NCBI GenBank assembly: GCA_964395715.1 | Contig: CAYNAU010000002.1 | Coordinates: 248,001-312,000, forward strand | Direction: 5' to 3' | Source of the DNA: Porticoccus sp964395715 | Lineage (GTDB): Bacteria > Pseudomonadota > Gammaproteobacteria > Pseudomonadales > Porticoccaceae | Length of the DNA stretch: 64,000 nt | In this document: in pieces, positions 1 to 9,437 of the stretch | Position numbering within the stretch: position 1 is the stretch's first letter | Layout of the letters: each line of letters starts with the position of its first letter | Made by a program: the position numbers and the translations under genes | The notes under the pieces: model-generated | Databases searched by the model: none | What the model was told of the DNA's origin: nothing | Seen by the model: the letters and a program-made list of their open reading frames with translations, nothing else

Positions 1-2919
1 AACCCTGCTTGAGCTGAACAAGTACGCCCCATCCTGCATGATCTCTATGGCGTCGCCACGATCCAGCGTCGCCACCTTGGTGACGGCAATACCCGCTTCC
101 ATGAAGCGCTGTTTGAAAGACTCAACCCGGTGAGTTTCCACCTGTACCACTGCGCCCAATTCTTCATTAAACAGAACAGAAAACGCGTCTCCTGGTTGTT
201 CGTCCAGACAGATGTTCAACCCGATATTTCCGGCAAAAGCCATTTCAACCAGCGTTGTGAACAAACCGCCATCGGAACGGTCATGATAGGCCAGAATATC
301 GCCCGCCTGATTGGCGGACTGAATCAGCTCAAAAAACGCTTTCAGTTTTGCAGCACTGATTACATCCGGTGGGGTGTCGCCCATCTGGTTATAGGCCTGG
401 GCGATAATGGAGCCACCCAGACGATTGCGATTGTCGCCCAAGTCGATATAGAGCAGAACTGTCTCGCCCAGATCGGCCCGCAATTCCGGCGTCAGGGTCT
501 TGCGGACGTCCTGCACCGGAGCAAAAGCCGAAATGATCAGTGACATGGGTGCAGTCACCGCCTTATCTTCACCGTCTTGGGACCAGGTGGTGCGCATGGA
601 CATGGAGTCCTTGCCTACCGGGATGGTAATACCCAATGCGGGACATAACTCCATACCCACGGCTTCAACCGTGCGGAACAACTTCTCATCCTCACCGGGG
701 TGTCCGGCAGCACACATCCAGTTGGCCGATAGTTTGATATCAGATAGCTGGGCAATTGGGGTGGCGGCGATATTGGTGATAGCTTCACCAATGGCCATAC
801 GACCGGAGGCCGGAGCATCCAGCAACGCCAGAGGCGTGCGCTCGCCCATGGCCATCGCCTCACCGGCATAACTGTCGTAACTCACGGTGGTGACGGCGCA
901 GTCAGCCACAGGAATCTGGCAGGGTCCAACCATCTGGTCACGTGCCACCATCCCTGTCACCGATCGATCACCGATGGTGATCAGAAAACTTTTGCTGGCA
1001 ACCGTGGGATGAGTCAGTACACGCTCGACAGCATCTTCAAGGCTGATAGACAGGCCACTGAACGGTTGAACCGGAATCGAACGGGTTTCGGCAACACGGT
1101 GCATTTTCGGGGGCTTCCCAAACAGGACCGACATGGGTAAGTCCACCGGTTTAGACGCGAAATGGGTATCGTTCAGCAGCAGGTGCTTTTCATCCGTAGC
1201 CTCACCCACAACTGCATAGGGGCATCGCTCCCGCTGACAGATGGCCTCGAACCGGGCCAGATCTTCCGGCTTGACGGCCAGCACATAACGCTCCTGCGCT
1301 TCATTACACCAGATGGCGAGAGGCGACATGCCGGGTTCGTCATTGGGGACATTACGCAGCTCAAAGTGACCGCCGCAGCCACCATCTTTAACCAGCTCCG
1401 GGAATGCATTGGATAATCCTCCCGCCCCCACATCGTGAATAAACGCAATGGGGTTGCTGCCACCCAATTGCCAACAGCGATCAATCACTTCCTGACAGCG
1501 GCGTTCAATTTCCGGGTTCTGGCGCTGTACCGAGGCGAAATCGAGATCCTCTGCACTGCTGCCTGATGCCATGGACGATGCCGCTCCACCGCCCAGGCCA
1601 ATCAACATCGCCGGGCCACCCAGCACAATCAGTTGACAGCCCGCCTGGAATGGAGGCTTGTCGACGTGCTCGGCACGGATGTTGCCATAGCCGCCGGCGA
1701 TCATGATCGGTTTGTGATAGCCGCGCCGTTCGCCATCAAAATGCTCTTCAAAAGAACGGAAATACCCGCACAGGTTGGGCCTGCCAAATTCATTGTTGAA
1801 TGCGGCGCCACCGATGGGGCCTTCAATCATGATATCCAGCGCGCTGGCAATACGGTCCGGCTTGCCATAGGGCTGTTCCCATGGCCGGGGGAAACCCGGT
1901 ATTTGGAGGTTGGAAACGGTGAACCCTGTGAGCCCGACTTTTGGCTTGGAGCCGCGACCCACCGCCCCTTCATCTCTAATTTCACCACCAGAGCCGGTAC
2001 CCGCACCGGAAAACGGTGCAATGGCCGTCGGGTGGTTGTGGGTTTCTACCTTCATCAACAGGTGTATCGCTTCCTGGCTGTAGCTATAAACCTGGGTGTC
2101 CGGGTCGGGGAAAAAGCGACCCGCCGTGCTGCCCACCACTACAGAAGCGTTATCCGCATAGGCCGACAAAACATTGTCCCCACCTAACTCGTAGGTATTC
2201 TTGATCATGGAGAACAATGACCGTTCCTGGTCATGGCCATTGATGGTCCAGCTGGCATTAAAAATTTTATGGCGACAGTGCTCGGAGTTGGCCTGGGCAA
2301 ACATCATCAGCTCGACGTCGGTAGGATCCCGGCCCAGCTCGTTAAAGCTGTTCACCAGATAATCAATCTCGTCATCTGCCAGAGCCAGTCCCAGGTTGAC
2401 ATTGGCCTCGGTCAAAGCCGGTTTGCCCTGAGACATGACGGGAACAGTGGTCATCGGTTGGGGTTGTTGATGCTTGAACAACTGGACCGCCTTATCTTCC
2501 GCGTCGAAAACAGTTTCGACCATCCGGTCGTGTACACAAGCTTTGAGCCCCTGCTGTTTGTCAGCTGACAGGCTACCTCTCAGGTAATAGGCCACACCCC
2601 GTTCCAGACGCCTGATAGCATCCAGTCCTGCGTTGTGGGCGATATCCGTTGCCTTACTGGACCAGGGGGAAATCGTGCCGGGACGCGGCGTCACCAGCAT
2701 CAGCTGGCCACGCAATGCCTCCGGCTCCTGTCTCGGGCCATATTTAAGCAGGGCCTCCAGGGTCGCCACTTCCTGCCCGCTTAGAGGGCGCTCCAAATCA
2801 GCAAAATGCAGATACTCGGCATAGAGAGTTTCAATCCCGGCATCAACCTCCTGTAACTCACGAAGCAGCTGTTGTTTTCTGAACTCGGAAAGTGCTGGGG
2901 CGCCACGAAAAATCTGCAT
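1..2919 (-). CDS. purL: Phosphoribosylformylglycinamidine synthase, 3'-truncated by window edge
   Basis: Large single-chain FGAM synthase of de novo purine synthesis: it converts FGAR, glutamine and ATP to FGAM in the cytoplasm. The frame is open from the ATG at 2919 to base 1, giving 973 complete codons. The E. coli enzyme is about 1295 residues, so the missing part is the C-terminal glutamine amidotransferase domain. The N-terminus (MQIFRGAPALSEF) is the usual PurL start. Further in, the segments VETHNHPTAI and GAGTGSGGEIRDEG belong to the ATP-binding synthase core, and HDVGAGGLSNAFPE and YHDRSDGGL are also conserved. It stands divergently from mltF. No strong Shine-Dalgarno is visible before the ATG. 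Identification is very secure; only the end is unseen. Confidence 0.97.
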   Translation of the reverse strand, partial: MQIFRGAPALSEFRKQQLLRELQEVDAGIETLYAEYLHFADLERPLSGQEVATLEALLKYGPRQEPEALRGQLMLVTPRPGTISPWSSKATDIAHNAGLDAIRRLERGVAYYLRGSLSADKQQGLKACVHDRMVETVFDAEDKAVQLFKHQQPQPMTTVPVMSQGKPALTEANVNLGLALADDEIDYLVNSFNELGRDPTDVELMMFAQANSEHCRHKIFNASWTINGHDQERSLFSMIKNTYELGGDNVLSAYADNASVVVGSTAGRFFPDPDTQVYSYSQEAIHLLMKVETHNHPTAIAPFSGAGTGSGGEIRDEGAVGRGSKPKVGLTGFTVSNLQIPGFPRPWEQPYGKPDRIASALDIMIEGPIGGAAFNNEFGRPNLCGYFRSFEEHFDGERRGYHKPIMIAGGYGNIRAEHVDKPPFQAGCQLIVLGGPAMLIGLGGGAASSMASGSSAEDLDFASVQRQNPEIERRCQEVIDRCWQLGGSNPIAFIHDVGAGGLSNAFPELVKDGGCGGHFELRNVPNDEPGMSPLAIWCNEAQERYVLAVKPEDLARFEAICQRERCPYAVVGEATDEKHLLLNDTHFASKPVDLPMSVLFGKPPKMHRVAETRSIPVQPFSGLSISLEDAVERVLTHPTVASKSFLITIGDRSVTGMVARDQMVGPCQIPVADCAVTTVSYDSYAGEAMAMGERTPLALLDAPASGRMAIGEAITNIAATPIAQLSDIKLSANWMCAAGHPGEDEKLFRTVEAVGMELCPALGITIPVGKDSMSMRTTWSQDGEDKAVTAPMSLIISAFAPVQDVRKTLTPELRADLGETVLLYIDLGDNRNRLGGSIIAQAYNQMGDTPPDVISAAKLKAFFELIQSANQAGDILAYHDRSDGGLFTTLVEMAFAGNIGLNICLDEQPGDAFSVLFNEELGAVVQVETHRVESFKQRFMEAGIAVTKVATLDRGDAIEIMQDGAYLFSSSRV

Positions 2920-2955
2920 GTTAAAAACTCGATTGGGACAGACGGAAAGGCGGCT

Positions 2956-2985
2956 ATTGTAATGGAATTGCGTGTCTATCGTCAG
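2956..2985 (-). promoter_or_regulatory. Candidate sigma-70 promoter of purL
   Basis: On the minus strand a CTGACG (-35) and a TACAAT (-10) are separated by 18 bp, 37 bp before the purL start codon. The -10 matches the consensus at 5 of 6 positions and the -35 at 4 of 6. I did not find a convincing PurR-type palindrome next to it. Sequence inspection only. Confidence 0.4.
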
Positions 2986-3185
2986 GGGAAGTACAGCTCC
3001 GATTTCGTTGCTCATGACCAATTCCGGTCCGTCAACATGAGAAATCTGCAAATACACGTGATAACCTTGCCGATACCCCGTTCACGAACAGAAAAATAAG
3101 GGGTTAGCCCGTCGCCATTAATAGTGGCGGGCTGTGTCTAAGGGAGAGCATACTTCCGCCACTGGCACATTTTTTGGGTAGGTGA

Positions 3186-4646
3186 ATGCTGGGCTTTTAT
3201 TTTCATCTCAAAAAAACCACGAAGCGTATTCTCTACGGCTCTCTGCTATTTACGGTTGCCATGACGCTCACTGCCAGTCGCGCACCCACGGCTCTGGAAG
3301 AAGTCCGAAACCGGGGTGAGCTCCGGGTTGTCACTCTGATGGGCTCCACGACCTATTTCAAAAACGCCAAGGGCCAGGGCGGATTTGAATACTGGCTCAG
3401 CAAGGCCTTTGCCAAGCACCTCGGCGTTGATTTGAAAGTTTCTACCCGAGACTCCGTTTCCGGGGTACTGGTAAGCATCGGCGGCCCTCTAGGGGACTTC
3501 GCCGCTGCCGGCCTGACGTCAACCCAGGAAAGAAAAAAGCGCTTCCGCTTCAGTTATCCCTATTATGAAGTTTCCCAGAAAGTCATTTACCGCAACGGCA
3601 GTAAACGGCCGAGGAAGATCGAGGACCTTGTCGACGGAGAACTGCTGGTCATCCCCAAAAGCTCTCACAGTGAGCGCCTGCAGGAACTGAAAAAGGATTA
3701 CCCTGATCTCCACTGGCAGGAAATGGAAGGCTTGGAAATGCTCGACCTGATGTCCCTGGTGGATGCGGGCGAAACAGATTACGCGGTGGTGGATTCCAAC
3801 TCCTATCAGGTCGACCGCGGCATCTACCCCCGGGCCCGGGCTGCTTTCAACCTGTCGGAACCACAACCCATAGCCTGGGCATTTCCCAAGCATGGCGATG
3901 ACACGCTTATACAGGCGGCCAATAGCTTCCTTAAAGAATTCGAGACATCAGGGGAGCTGGCCAAACTGAAAACCAAGGTATTGAGCCAAACCAACCAGTT
4001 TACTCAGGGCGGATCACAATTATTCATTTCCAGAGTGAACACAAGACTGCCGAAATACAGGGAAATGTTTCAGGAAGTGGCCACCAGGTATGGACTCGAC
4101 TGGCATCTCCTGGCAGCCATTGCCTATCAGGAATCCCACTGGAATCATCAGGCCACGTCTCCCACAGGGGTTCGCGGCCTGATGATGCTGACCCGCCCCA
4201 CCGCCAAGGAAATGGGTATTAAAAACCGTCTGGACCCCAAGCAGAGTATTGATGGCGGTACACGTTATTTCCTGGAAACCCGGTCGCGTATTCCCAGTGA
4301 TATTACCGAGCCGGATCGCACCTGGCTGGCGCTGGCGGCTTATAACGTGGGCATGGGGCACCTGGAAGATGCCCGAGTGCTTGCAGATCGTGCAGGTAAA
4401 AACCCGGATCTCTGGGAGGATGTGAGGGAGTTCCTGCCGTTACTACAGCAGAAAAAATACTACAGCACGGTTAAACACGGCTATGCACGGGGACACGAAC
4501 CGGTCGCCTATGTGAAAAACATTCGCCATTACCAGTCCGTTCTTGGCTGGCATGGGCTGGAAGAACAGCGCCGCAAGGAACGCAATCAGCGACTCGACAT
4601 CCCCAATGCCAGTGATTGGCACGATGGTTCCATGTTGTCCCTTTAA
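3186..4646 (+). CDS. mltF: Membrane-bound lytic murein transglycosylase F
   Basis: 486-residue cell-wall hydrolase that cleaves the glycan backbone of peptidoglycan with formation of 1,6-anhydro-muropeptides; it acts in the periplasm, attached to the outer membrane. After a signal-like N-terminus with a hydrophobic stretch at about residues 15-30, there is a family 3 solute-binding-protein-like domain (about 40-265) and then a lysozyme-like SLT domain (about 290-440). The catalytic glutamate lies in AAIAYQESHW, followed by GVRGLMMLT and the AAYNVGMGHLEDA motif typical of MltF. Length fits the family. The start is preceded by GGTAGGTG. It is divergent from purL, and its stop lies 10 bp from the end of the convergent tadA. 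Confidence 0.95.
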   Translation: MLGFYFHLKKTTKRILYGSLLFTVAMTLTASRAPTALEEVRNRGELRVVTLMGSTTYFKNAKGQGGFEYWLSKAFAKHLGVDLKVSTRDSVSGVLVSIGGPLGDFAAAGLTSTQERKKRFRFSYPYYEVSQKVIYRNGSKRPRKIEDLVDGELLVIPKSSHSERLQELKKDYPDLHWQEMEGLEMLDLMSLVDAGETDYAVVDSNSYQVDRGIYPRARAAFNLSEPQPIAWAFPKHGDDTLIQAANSFLKEFETSGELAKLKTKVLSQTNQFTQGGSQLFISRVNTRLPKYREMFQEVATRYGLDWHLLAAIAYQESHWNHQATSPTGVRGLMMLTRPTAKEMGIKNRLDPKQSIDGGTRYFLETRSRIPSDITEPDRTWLALAAYNVGMGHLEDARVLADRAGKNPDLWEDVREFLPLLQQKKYYSTVKHGYARGHEPVAYVKNIRHYQSVLGWHGLEEQRRKERNQRLDIPNASDWHDGSMLSL

Positions 4647-4656
4647 GCAGGGCCTG

Positions 4657-5145
4657 CTATGACGTTGGCTGACCGCCCCCTCGCTTGGCCCGAAAGAAAT
4701 CACTGATCAGCGATCCACATCGATCAGCCATCACACCCCCCACCACATCCAGACGATGATTAAAGTGACTACACTCCGGTAGCTTTAGCTGGCTGACAAC
4801 GGCCCCTGCCCGAGGCTCTTCAGCACCATAAACAAGGCGGCCTATGCGGGCATGGAGTATGGCACCAATGCACATGGTACAGGGCTCAATTGTCACATAC
4901 AGCGTGGTGCCAGGCAGGCGGTAATTCTTCAGGCTAGCAGCTGCCGCCCGTATCGCATTAATTTCCGCGTGGGCGGTGGGATCACTACAGCCAATCGGAT
5001 GGTTCCAACCCTCACCGATACAGCTACCATCTTTGACAAGTACCGCACCCACGGGCACTTCACCTGCTTCAGCGGCTTTTTTTGCCAGTTGCAGGGCCTT
5101 CGACATCCACTCCAGGTCTGAAGCGGTGTAGCTTTTGATGCTCAT
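4657..5145 (-). CDS. tadA: tRNA-specific adenosine deaminase
   Basis: Zinc enzyme that deaminates the wobble adenosine (A34) of tRNA-Arg(ACG) to inosine; essential in most bacteria. The deaminase signature is complete: TAHAEINAI carries the zinc histidine and the proton-shuttling glutamate, and EPCTMCIGA carries the two zinc cysteines. I start it at the ATG at 5145 (MSIKSYTAS), giving 162 residues. A longer reading from 5211 would run into the upstream small gene (stop at 5168), and the extra residues do not look like TadA. The gap to that upstream gene is 22 bp, so the two are probably co-transcribed. Confidence 0.95.
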   Translation of the reverse strand: MSIKSYTASDLEWMSKALQLAKKAAEAGEVPVGAVLVKDGSCIGEGWNHPIGCSDPTAHAEINAIRAAAASLKNYRLPGTTLYVTIEPCTMCIGAILHARIGRLVYGAEEPRAGAVVSQLKLPECSHFNHRLDVVGGVMADRCGSLISDFFRAKRGGGQPTS

Positions 5146-5167
5146 GGGTTGTGCCACTCTGCTGGGA

Positions 5168-5362
5168 TCACTTAATGCGACCCATTTCCTCACCCTGCTG
5201 ATCGACGGCATCCTGCATCAGTTTGTCCAGGTTCTGCACTTTCTCGACTTCCCTCTGATATATTGCTTCAGGTCGCTCATCTTTACCGGGCGAACGCTTG
5301 CTTTCGATAAAGACCATGTAGATGACACCAATCACTGCGGCGGCCAATAACAGAAATTTCAT
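5168..5362 (-). CDS. Small single-pass membrane protein, function unknown
   Basis: 64 residues. The first 17 or so are hydrophobic (MKFLLLAAAVIGVIYMVF), followed by a charged, helical tail rich in E, K, R and Q. A strong ribosome-binding site, AAAGGAGAG, lies 5 nt before the ATG, which argues that this is a real gene. It lies 22 bp upstream of tadA on the same strand. The layout suggests an inner-membrane-anchored protein with a cytoplasmic coiled-coil-like tail, or an uncleaved signal anchor. I do not recognise a family and assign no function. Confidence 0.7.
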   Translation of the reverse strand: MKFLLLAAAVIGVIYMVFIESKRSPGKDERPEAIYQREVEKVQNLDKLMQDAVDQQGEEMGRIK

Positions 5363-5583
5363 CGATTCTCTCCTTTAACTCTGCAACAGCCCGGAATTGA
5401 CGGGGCATTCAGTTCGCCAGACCCTGGTCGGGAGTACACGCCATCCGTGTCCGAAATATTATACGCCAGACAGCAGCTGAACTCGTCAGCCAGATCCTTA
5501 AGCATCAACATTCCTATAAATTTAATGCTATCTTCATTACCCCATTTTCAGCCAGCAGCCTCATTCCCAAGGGACACAACCAT

Positions 5584-6180
5584 ATGTATACAGCACCGGA
5601 TGGCCAACCACGATGTGACTGGTGCAAGAGCACACCCGAATACCTGGCCTATCACGACCGGGAGTGGGGGTTTCCTGTATCGGATGACCAGCGTCTGTTT
5701 GAAAAAATATGCCTGGAGGGGTTCCAGTCCGGGCTGAGCTGGCGAACCATTCTGGCCAAGCGAGAAAATTTCCGCCGCGCTTTTAAACAGTTTGATATCG
5801 GCCAGGTGGCACGCTTCTGCGAGGGGGATGTAGAGAGGCTGCTGCAAGACCCGGGTATCATTCGACACCGGGGCAAAATTGAGGCCGCCATCAATAACGC
5901 CCAAAGAGCCCGGGCCTTGATCGATGAAGCCGGTTCACTCGCCGCGTTTTTCTGGCGGTATGAGCCGGACCCCTCAGCATTGGGCAGCCCACAATCAGTG
6001 ACCACCTCGCCGGAATCCATCGCACTCTCAAAAGCCCTGAAGAAAAAGGGTTGGAAATTTATCGGGCCCACCACAATGTATGCATTTATGCAGGCGATGG
6101 GGCTGGTCAATGACCATGTTGAAGGCTGTATTACCCGTGAGCAGGTAGCTAAGGCGAGACAGCAATTCAGGAAACCCTGA
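5584..6180 (+). CDS. tag: DNA-3-methyladenine glycosylase I
   Basis: 198-residue base-excision-repair enzyme that removes 3-methyladenine from alkylated DNA. It has the Tag family plan: C11 and H24 near the N-terminus (13 apart, as C4 and H17 in E. coli Tag), and the NDHVEGC motif near the C-terminus supplying the other two zinc-snap ligands. AYHDREWG and FEKICLEGFQSGLSW are family signatures. The C-terminal KFIGPTTMYAFMQAMG segment also fits. AAGGGA lies about 10 nt before the ATG. It is monocistronic, divergent from the small gene at 5362, and followed by about 210 bp before the dehydrogenase operon. Confidence 0.96.
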   Translation: MYTAPDGQPRCDWCKSTPEYLAYHDREWGFPVSDDQRLFEKICLEGFQSGLSWRTILAKRENFRRAFKQFDIGQVARFCEGDVERLLQDPGIIRHRGKIEAAINNAQRARALIDEAGSLAAFFWRYEPDPSALGSPQSVTTSPESIALSKALKKKGWKFIGPTTMYAFMQAMGLVNDHVEGCITREQVAKARQQFRKP

Positions 6181-6392
6181 ACAGACATTCTGCCTGGCTG
6201 CTCGTCAAACACCACCACGCTCCCGGGGGTATAACTCCTCATTACCCCTGCTACCCTAACAACAGAAAAAGCCGCTGGCATTCTGTACTCGGGCGAGCCA
6301 AAACATTAGAGTCCTATACTGAGTTCTGATCACCGACCACGATTCACTAACAGGTGTCATGGTCCGCAAGATAAAAATAATGAGGATCAGCC

Positions 6393-7379
6393 ATGCAAGC
6401 CACGCGCGAACAGCAATTCTGGATGTATGAAACCATGGTGGTCAGCCGCCGCTTTGAGGAGGCCATTGCCACCGCCTATATGGAAGGCAAAACCCCGATT
6501 TTTAATATGGCCAATGGCCCGGTGCCTGGAGAAATGCACCTATCCAATGGCCAGGAGCCCTGTGCCGTAGGTGTCTGTGCGCATCTGAATGCAGACGACA
6601 TTGTCACCGCAACCCATCGCCCCCATCACCAGGCCATCGCCAAAGGCGTAGATCTCAAGCGCATGGCCGCGGAAATTTTCGGCAAGGCCAACGGGCTCAG
6701 CGGTGGTCGCGGCGGGCATATGCACCTGTTTGACAGCAACGTCAACTTTGCCTGCTCTGGCATTATCGCCCAGGGCCTGGGGCCAGCCGTAGGTGCAGCG
6801 CTATCGAGGAAAATGCAGAACAAACCCGGGGTGGCTGTCGCCTATCTCGGCGAGGGTGCCGTCAACCAGGGCGCTTTCCATGAGAGCCTTAACCTGGCCG
6901 CTGTATGGAGACTGCCGGTGGTGTTCGTTGTGGAAGACAATGCCTGGGGAATTTCCGTATCCAAGCAAAAATCCACAGCAGTTGAGCGCAACCACATTCG
7001 ATCAACTGCCTACAACATGCCGGGTGAATACGTCCCGGACAATGATCCCCTGGAAATCTTCCGTATCGCTGGTAACGCCATTGAGCGCGCCAGATCTGGC
7101 GAGGGACCTTCGCTGATCGAGATCGAAACCTTTCGTCTCGCTGGTCACTTTATCGGGGACGCCGAGGGCTACCGCCCGAAAGGTGAAAAGGAAGCTCTGG
7201 GTGCAAAAGATCCCATTGTGCGTTTCAGCCAGTATCTGAGGGAAAGCGGCCTGGCTACTCAGGCACAGATTGATGAACTCGACCACAAGGCGCAGTCGCG
7301 GGTAGATGAGGCCATCGCCTTTGCCAGAGAAAGTGCCCCTCCCGCTCCGGAAGATGCCCTCAGCTGTGTCTTTGTGTGA
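6393..7379 (+). CDS. 2-oxoacid dehydrogenase E1 component, alpha subunit (AcoA/PdhA type)
   Basis: 328 residues. Thiamine-diphosphate-dependent decarboxylase subunit of a 2-oxoacid or acetoin dehydrogenase complex. The TPP-binding stretch is visible as LGEGAVNQGAFHESLNLAA followed by VVFVVEDN, and the SGGRGGHMHLFD segment is typical of E1 alpha. Starts at an ATG preceded by GAGGAT. First gene of a five-gene run with E1 beta, a lipoyl domain, an E2 core and a lipoate ligase. The compact heterotetrameric E1 and the free lipoyl domain resemble acetoin-dehydrogenase-like sets more than the main pyruvate dehydrogenase, but the substrate cannot be read from sequence. No acoR-like activator gene is adjacent. 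Confidence 0.88.
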   Translation: MQATREQQFWMYETMVVSRRFEEAIATAYMEGKTPIFNMANGPVPGEMHLSNGQEPCAVGVCAHLNADDIVTATHRPHHQAIAKGVDLKRMAAEIFGKANGLSGGRGGHMHLFDSNVNFACSGIIAQGLGPAVGAALSRKMQNKPGVAVAYLGEGAVNQGAFHESLNLAAVWRLPVVFVVEDNAWGISVSKQKSTAVERNHIRSTAYNMPGEYVPDNDPLEIFRIAGNAIERARSGEGPSLIEIETFRLAGHFIGDAEGYRPKGEKEALGAKDPIVRFSQYLRESGLATQAQIDELDHKAQSRVDEAIAFARESAPPAPEDALSCVFV

Positions 7380-7417
7380 TCTGGAACCCTTCGGAGTCTT
7401 AAGCAGAGGAATTGATT

Positions 7418-8434
7418 GTGAGTGATACCAAAGAGCGAAAACTGACGATTGCCCGTGCAATGGCAGAATCCGTGGCTCAGGCCATGCGCAGGGACGAACG
7501 GGTGTTCGTCATGGGAGAGGATATCGGTGCACTGGGTGGTGTATACGGCAACACCCGTGGTCTGCTTGAGGAATTCGGGGAAGAACGGGTACGGGATACC
7601 CCGATTTCAGAAACGGCCTTTATAGGCGCTGCCGTCGGTGCCGCCCAGGATGGCATGCGACCCATTGTGGAACTCATGTTTGTGGATTTCTTCGGCGTCT
7701 GCTTTGACGCCATCTACAACCTGATGGCAAAGAATATCTACTTCTCTGGGGGCCATTTCAGGGTCCCCATGGTGTTGATGACCTCTACCGGTGGCGGCTA
7801 TTCCGATGGTGGCCAACATTCCCAGTGCCTCTACGGGACATTTGCGCACTTGCCTGGCATGAAAGTAGTCGCACCATCCAATGCCTACGATGCCAAGGGT
7901 TTAATGAATGCCGCCATCCGGGACGACAATCCGGTGGTGTATATGTACCACAAGGGCTTGCAGGGTATGGGCTGGCTGGGCACTGAAAAGGCTGCCACTG
8001 TGCACACACCCGAAGACGATTATGAAATCGAAATTGGTAAAGCCGCCGTGGCACGGGAAGGCACGGATGTGACCATTGTCGGCTTGGGAATGGGCGTACA
8101 CAACGGTCTCAAGGCCGCACAGTTACTGCAACAACGGGGCGTTAGCGCGGAAGTTATCGATTTGCGGTCTCTGGTCCCTCTGGATCGTGACACTGTGCGC
8201 TTATCCGTAGCCAAAACCGGCCGCCTGATTGTCGTCGACGAGGATTATCACAGCTACGGAGTCAGTGGTGAAATTATCGCCTCCGTGGTCGAGCACGATC
8301 TTTCGGTACTGAGGGCTGCCCCTCAACGGGTTACCTTCCCGGATGTTCCAATTCCCTACGCCCGTGTCATGGAACAGTTTTGCCTGCCGAATGCAGACAA
8401 AATTGTCGCCGCCTACGAAAAAATGACGGCCTGA
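7418..8434 (+). CDS. 2-oxoacid dehydrogenase E1 component, beta subunit (AcoB/PdhB type)
   Basis: 338 residues; the partner of the preceding alpha subunit in a transketolase-like E1 heterotetramer. Recognisable segments are VFVMGEDIGALGGVYG near the N-terminus, RDTPISETAFIGAAVGAA, PIVELMFVDFFG, and the C-terminal transketolase domain with DLRSLVPLDRDTV. I choose the GTG at 7418 (VSDTKERKLT) because AGAGGA lies 7 nt upstream. A TTG at 7412 would leave only one base of spacing. 38 bp after E1 alpha and 55 bp before the lipoyl protein, so very likely one transcript. Confidence 0.9.
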   Translation: MSDTKERKLTIARAMAESVAQAMRRDERVFVMGEDIGALGGVYGNTRGLLEEFGEERVRDTPISETAFIGAAVGAAQDGMRPIVELMFVDFFGVCFDAIYNLMAKNIYFSGGHFRVPMVLMTSTGGGYSDGGQHSQCLYGTFAHLPGMKVVAPSNAYDAKGLMNAAIRDDNPVVYMYHKGLQGMGWLGTEKAATVHTPEDDYEIEIGKAAVAREGTDVTIVGLGMGVHNGLKAAQLLQQRGVSAEVIDLRSLVPLDRDTVRLSVAKTGRLIVVDEDYHSYGVSGEIIASVVEHDLSVLRAAPQRVTFPDVPIPYARVMEQFCLPNADKIVAAYEKMTA

Positions 8435-8489
8435 AGGCAGGAGTCGCCACGCCAGCATTAAAAATTACAAATAAACGACGGAGTGACCC

Positions 8490-8726
8490 ATGAGTACCGA
8501 CATCATTGTCCCATTAGATCTTTGGGAAGAAGATCAAGAAGGCGTTATTACCAGTTGGCTGGTATCAAATGGCGCCCGGGTCGAAACCGGGGACCTACTG
8601 GCAGAAGTCATGGTGGAAAAAATCCAGCACGAAATTGAATCCCCCGCCGCCGGCACACTACAGATCACCAAGGAAGAAGACGAGGTGGTCAACAAGGGTG
8701 ATGTGATCGCCAGCCTTTCCGGTTAA
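8490..8726 (+). CDS. Stand-alone lipoyl-domain protein
   Basis: 78 residues comprising just one biotinyl/lipoyl attachment domain. The modified lysine is in the VMVEKIQHEIES turn, with a VPLDLWEEDQEGVI strand pattern before it and SPAAGTL after it, the two halves of a lipoyl hammerhead fold. In most E2 proteins this domain is fused to the catalytic core; here it is separate. It should carry acyl groups between the E1 encoded upstream and the E2 core encoded 33 bp downstream. The start ATG follows a GACGGAG ribosome-binding sequence. Biotin carrier function is less likely, because there is no carboxylase nearby and a lipoate ligase follows. Confidence 0.88.
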   Translation: MSTDIIVPLDLWEEDQEGVITSWLVSNGARVETGDLLAEVMVEKIQHEIESPAAGTLQITKEEDEVVNKGDVIASLSG

Positions 8727-8759
8727 CGGCGCAGGCTGGCGATTGATGCAGGGTAGATT

Positions 8760-9437
8760 ATGAGTGACGACGGAACTGTTGTACCGCTGCGCGGCGTGCG
8801 AGGCATGGTGGCCGACAAAATGGTCAAGAGCCTGCACGAGGCTGCACAGCTAACCCATCACGCTACCTGTGATGCTTCCGGGTTGTTGGCAATAAAGCAG
8901 GCGCTGGCAGACGGTGGAGACAAGGTATCTGTAGAAGATCTTTTGATCCACACACTGGTCACGGTTCTAAAACACCATCACGGGATAAACGGCATCCTCA
9001 CCGACAGGGAAATACATCTGTCACCGCAGGTTCACCTGAGCATTGCTATTGCCTTGCCGGATAACCTGCTGGTAGCACCGGCCATTTTCAATGCCGATCA
9101 ACTCAGTATCCTGGAACTCGCTGCTGCGAGGCATGACCTGACTGCAAGAGCCAGAACCAACAAGCTCACCGTCAAGGAAATGACCGGTGGCACGTTCACT
9201 CTCAGCAACCTGGGTACAACCCGGGTTGAACAGTTTACCCCCATCCTCAACACGCCTCAGATAGGTATTCTGGGTGTTGGTTGCATGGTCGATAAGCCCG
9301 TCCGCAAACCCGATGGGTTGGCTTGGAAACCTTATATGGGTCTGTCCCTGACCTTCGATCACCGGGCCATTGATGGCGCTCCTGCTGCGCAATTTCTCTC
9401 TGATCTGTGCGAAACCATTGAAGCCCTATCTCCTTGA
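8760..9437 (+). CDS. 2-oxoacid dehydrogenase E2 catalytic domain protein (acyltransferase core only)
   Basis: 225 residues, matching in length a lone E2 acyltransferase core. The sequence begins almost directly with the core's first strand and helix (VVPLRGVRGMVADKM) and ends shortly after the active-site motif FDHRAIDGAP, which is the HxxxDG signature. GGTFTLSNLG is the other conserved E2 motif. There is no lipoyl domain and no peripheral-subunit-binding domain. Expected to form the oligomeric core that transfers the acyl group from lipoate to CoA. An AGGGTAG ribosome-binding sequence precedes the ATG. The 33-bp gap to the lipoyl gene is too short to hide a lost linker domain. Confidence 0.88.
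   Translation: MSDDGTVVPLRGVRGMVADKMVKSLHEAAQLTHHATCDASGLLAIKQALADGGDKVSVEDLLIHTLVTVLKHHHGINGILTDREIHLSPQVHLSIAIALPDNLLVAPAIFNADQLSILELAAARHDLTARARTNKLTVKEMTGGTFTLSNLGTTRVEQFTPILNTPQIGILGVGCMVDKPVRKPDGLAWKPYMGLSLTFDHRAIDGAPAAQFLSDLCETIEALSP

Noticed and set aside
3106..3133. Inverted repeat AGCCC..GCCA/TGGCGGGCT between purL and mltF
   Set aside because: Imperfect (3-nt bulge), no T run on either side, and the genes diverge, so neither terminator nor a known riboswitch fits.
4646..4658. Short palindrome AGCAGG-G-CCTGCT between mltF and tadA
   Set aside because: Six-base arms with no T run; too weak to call a terminator for either gene.
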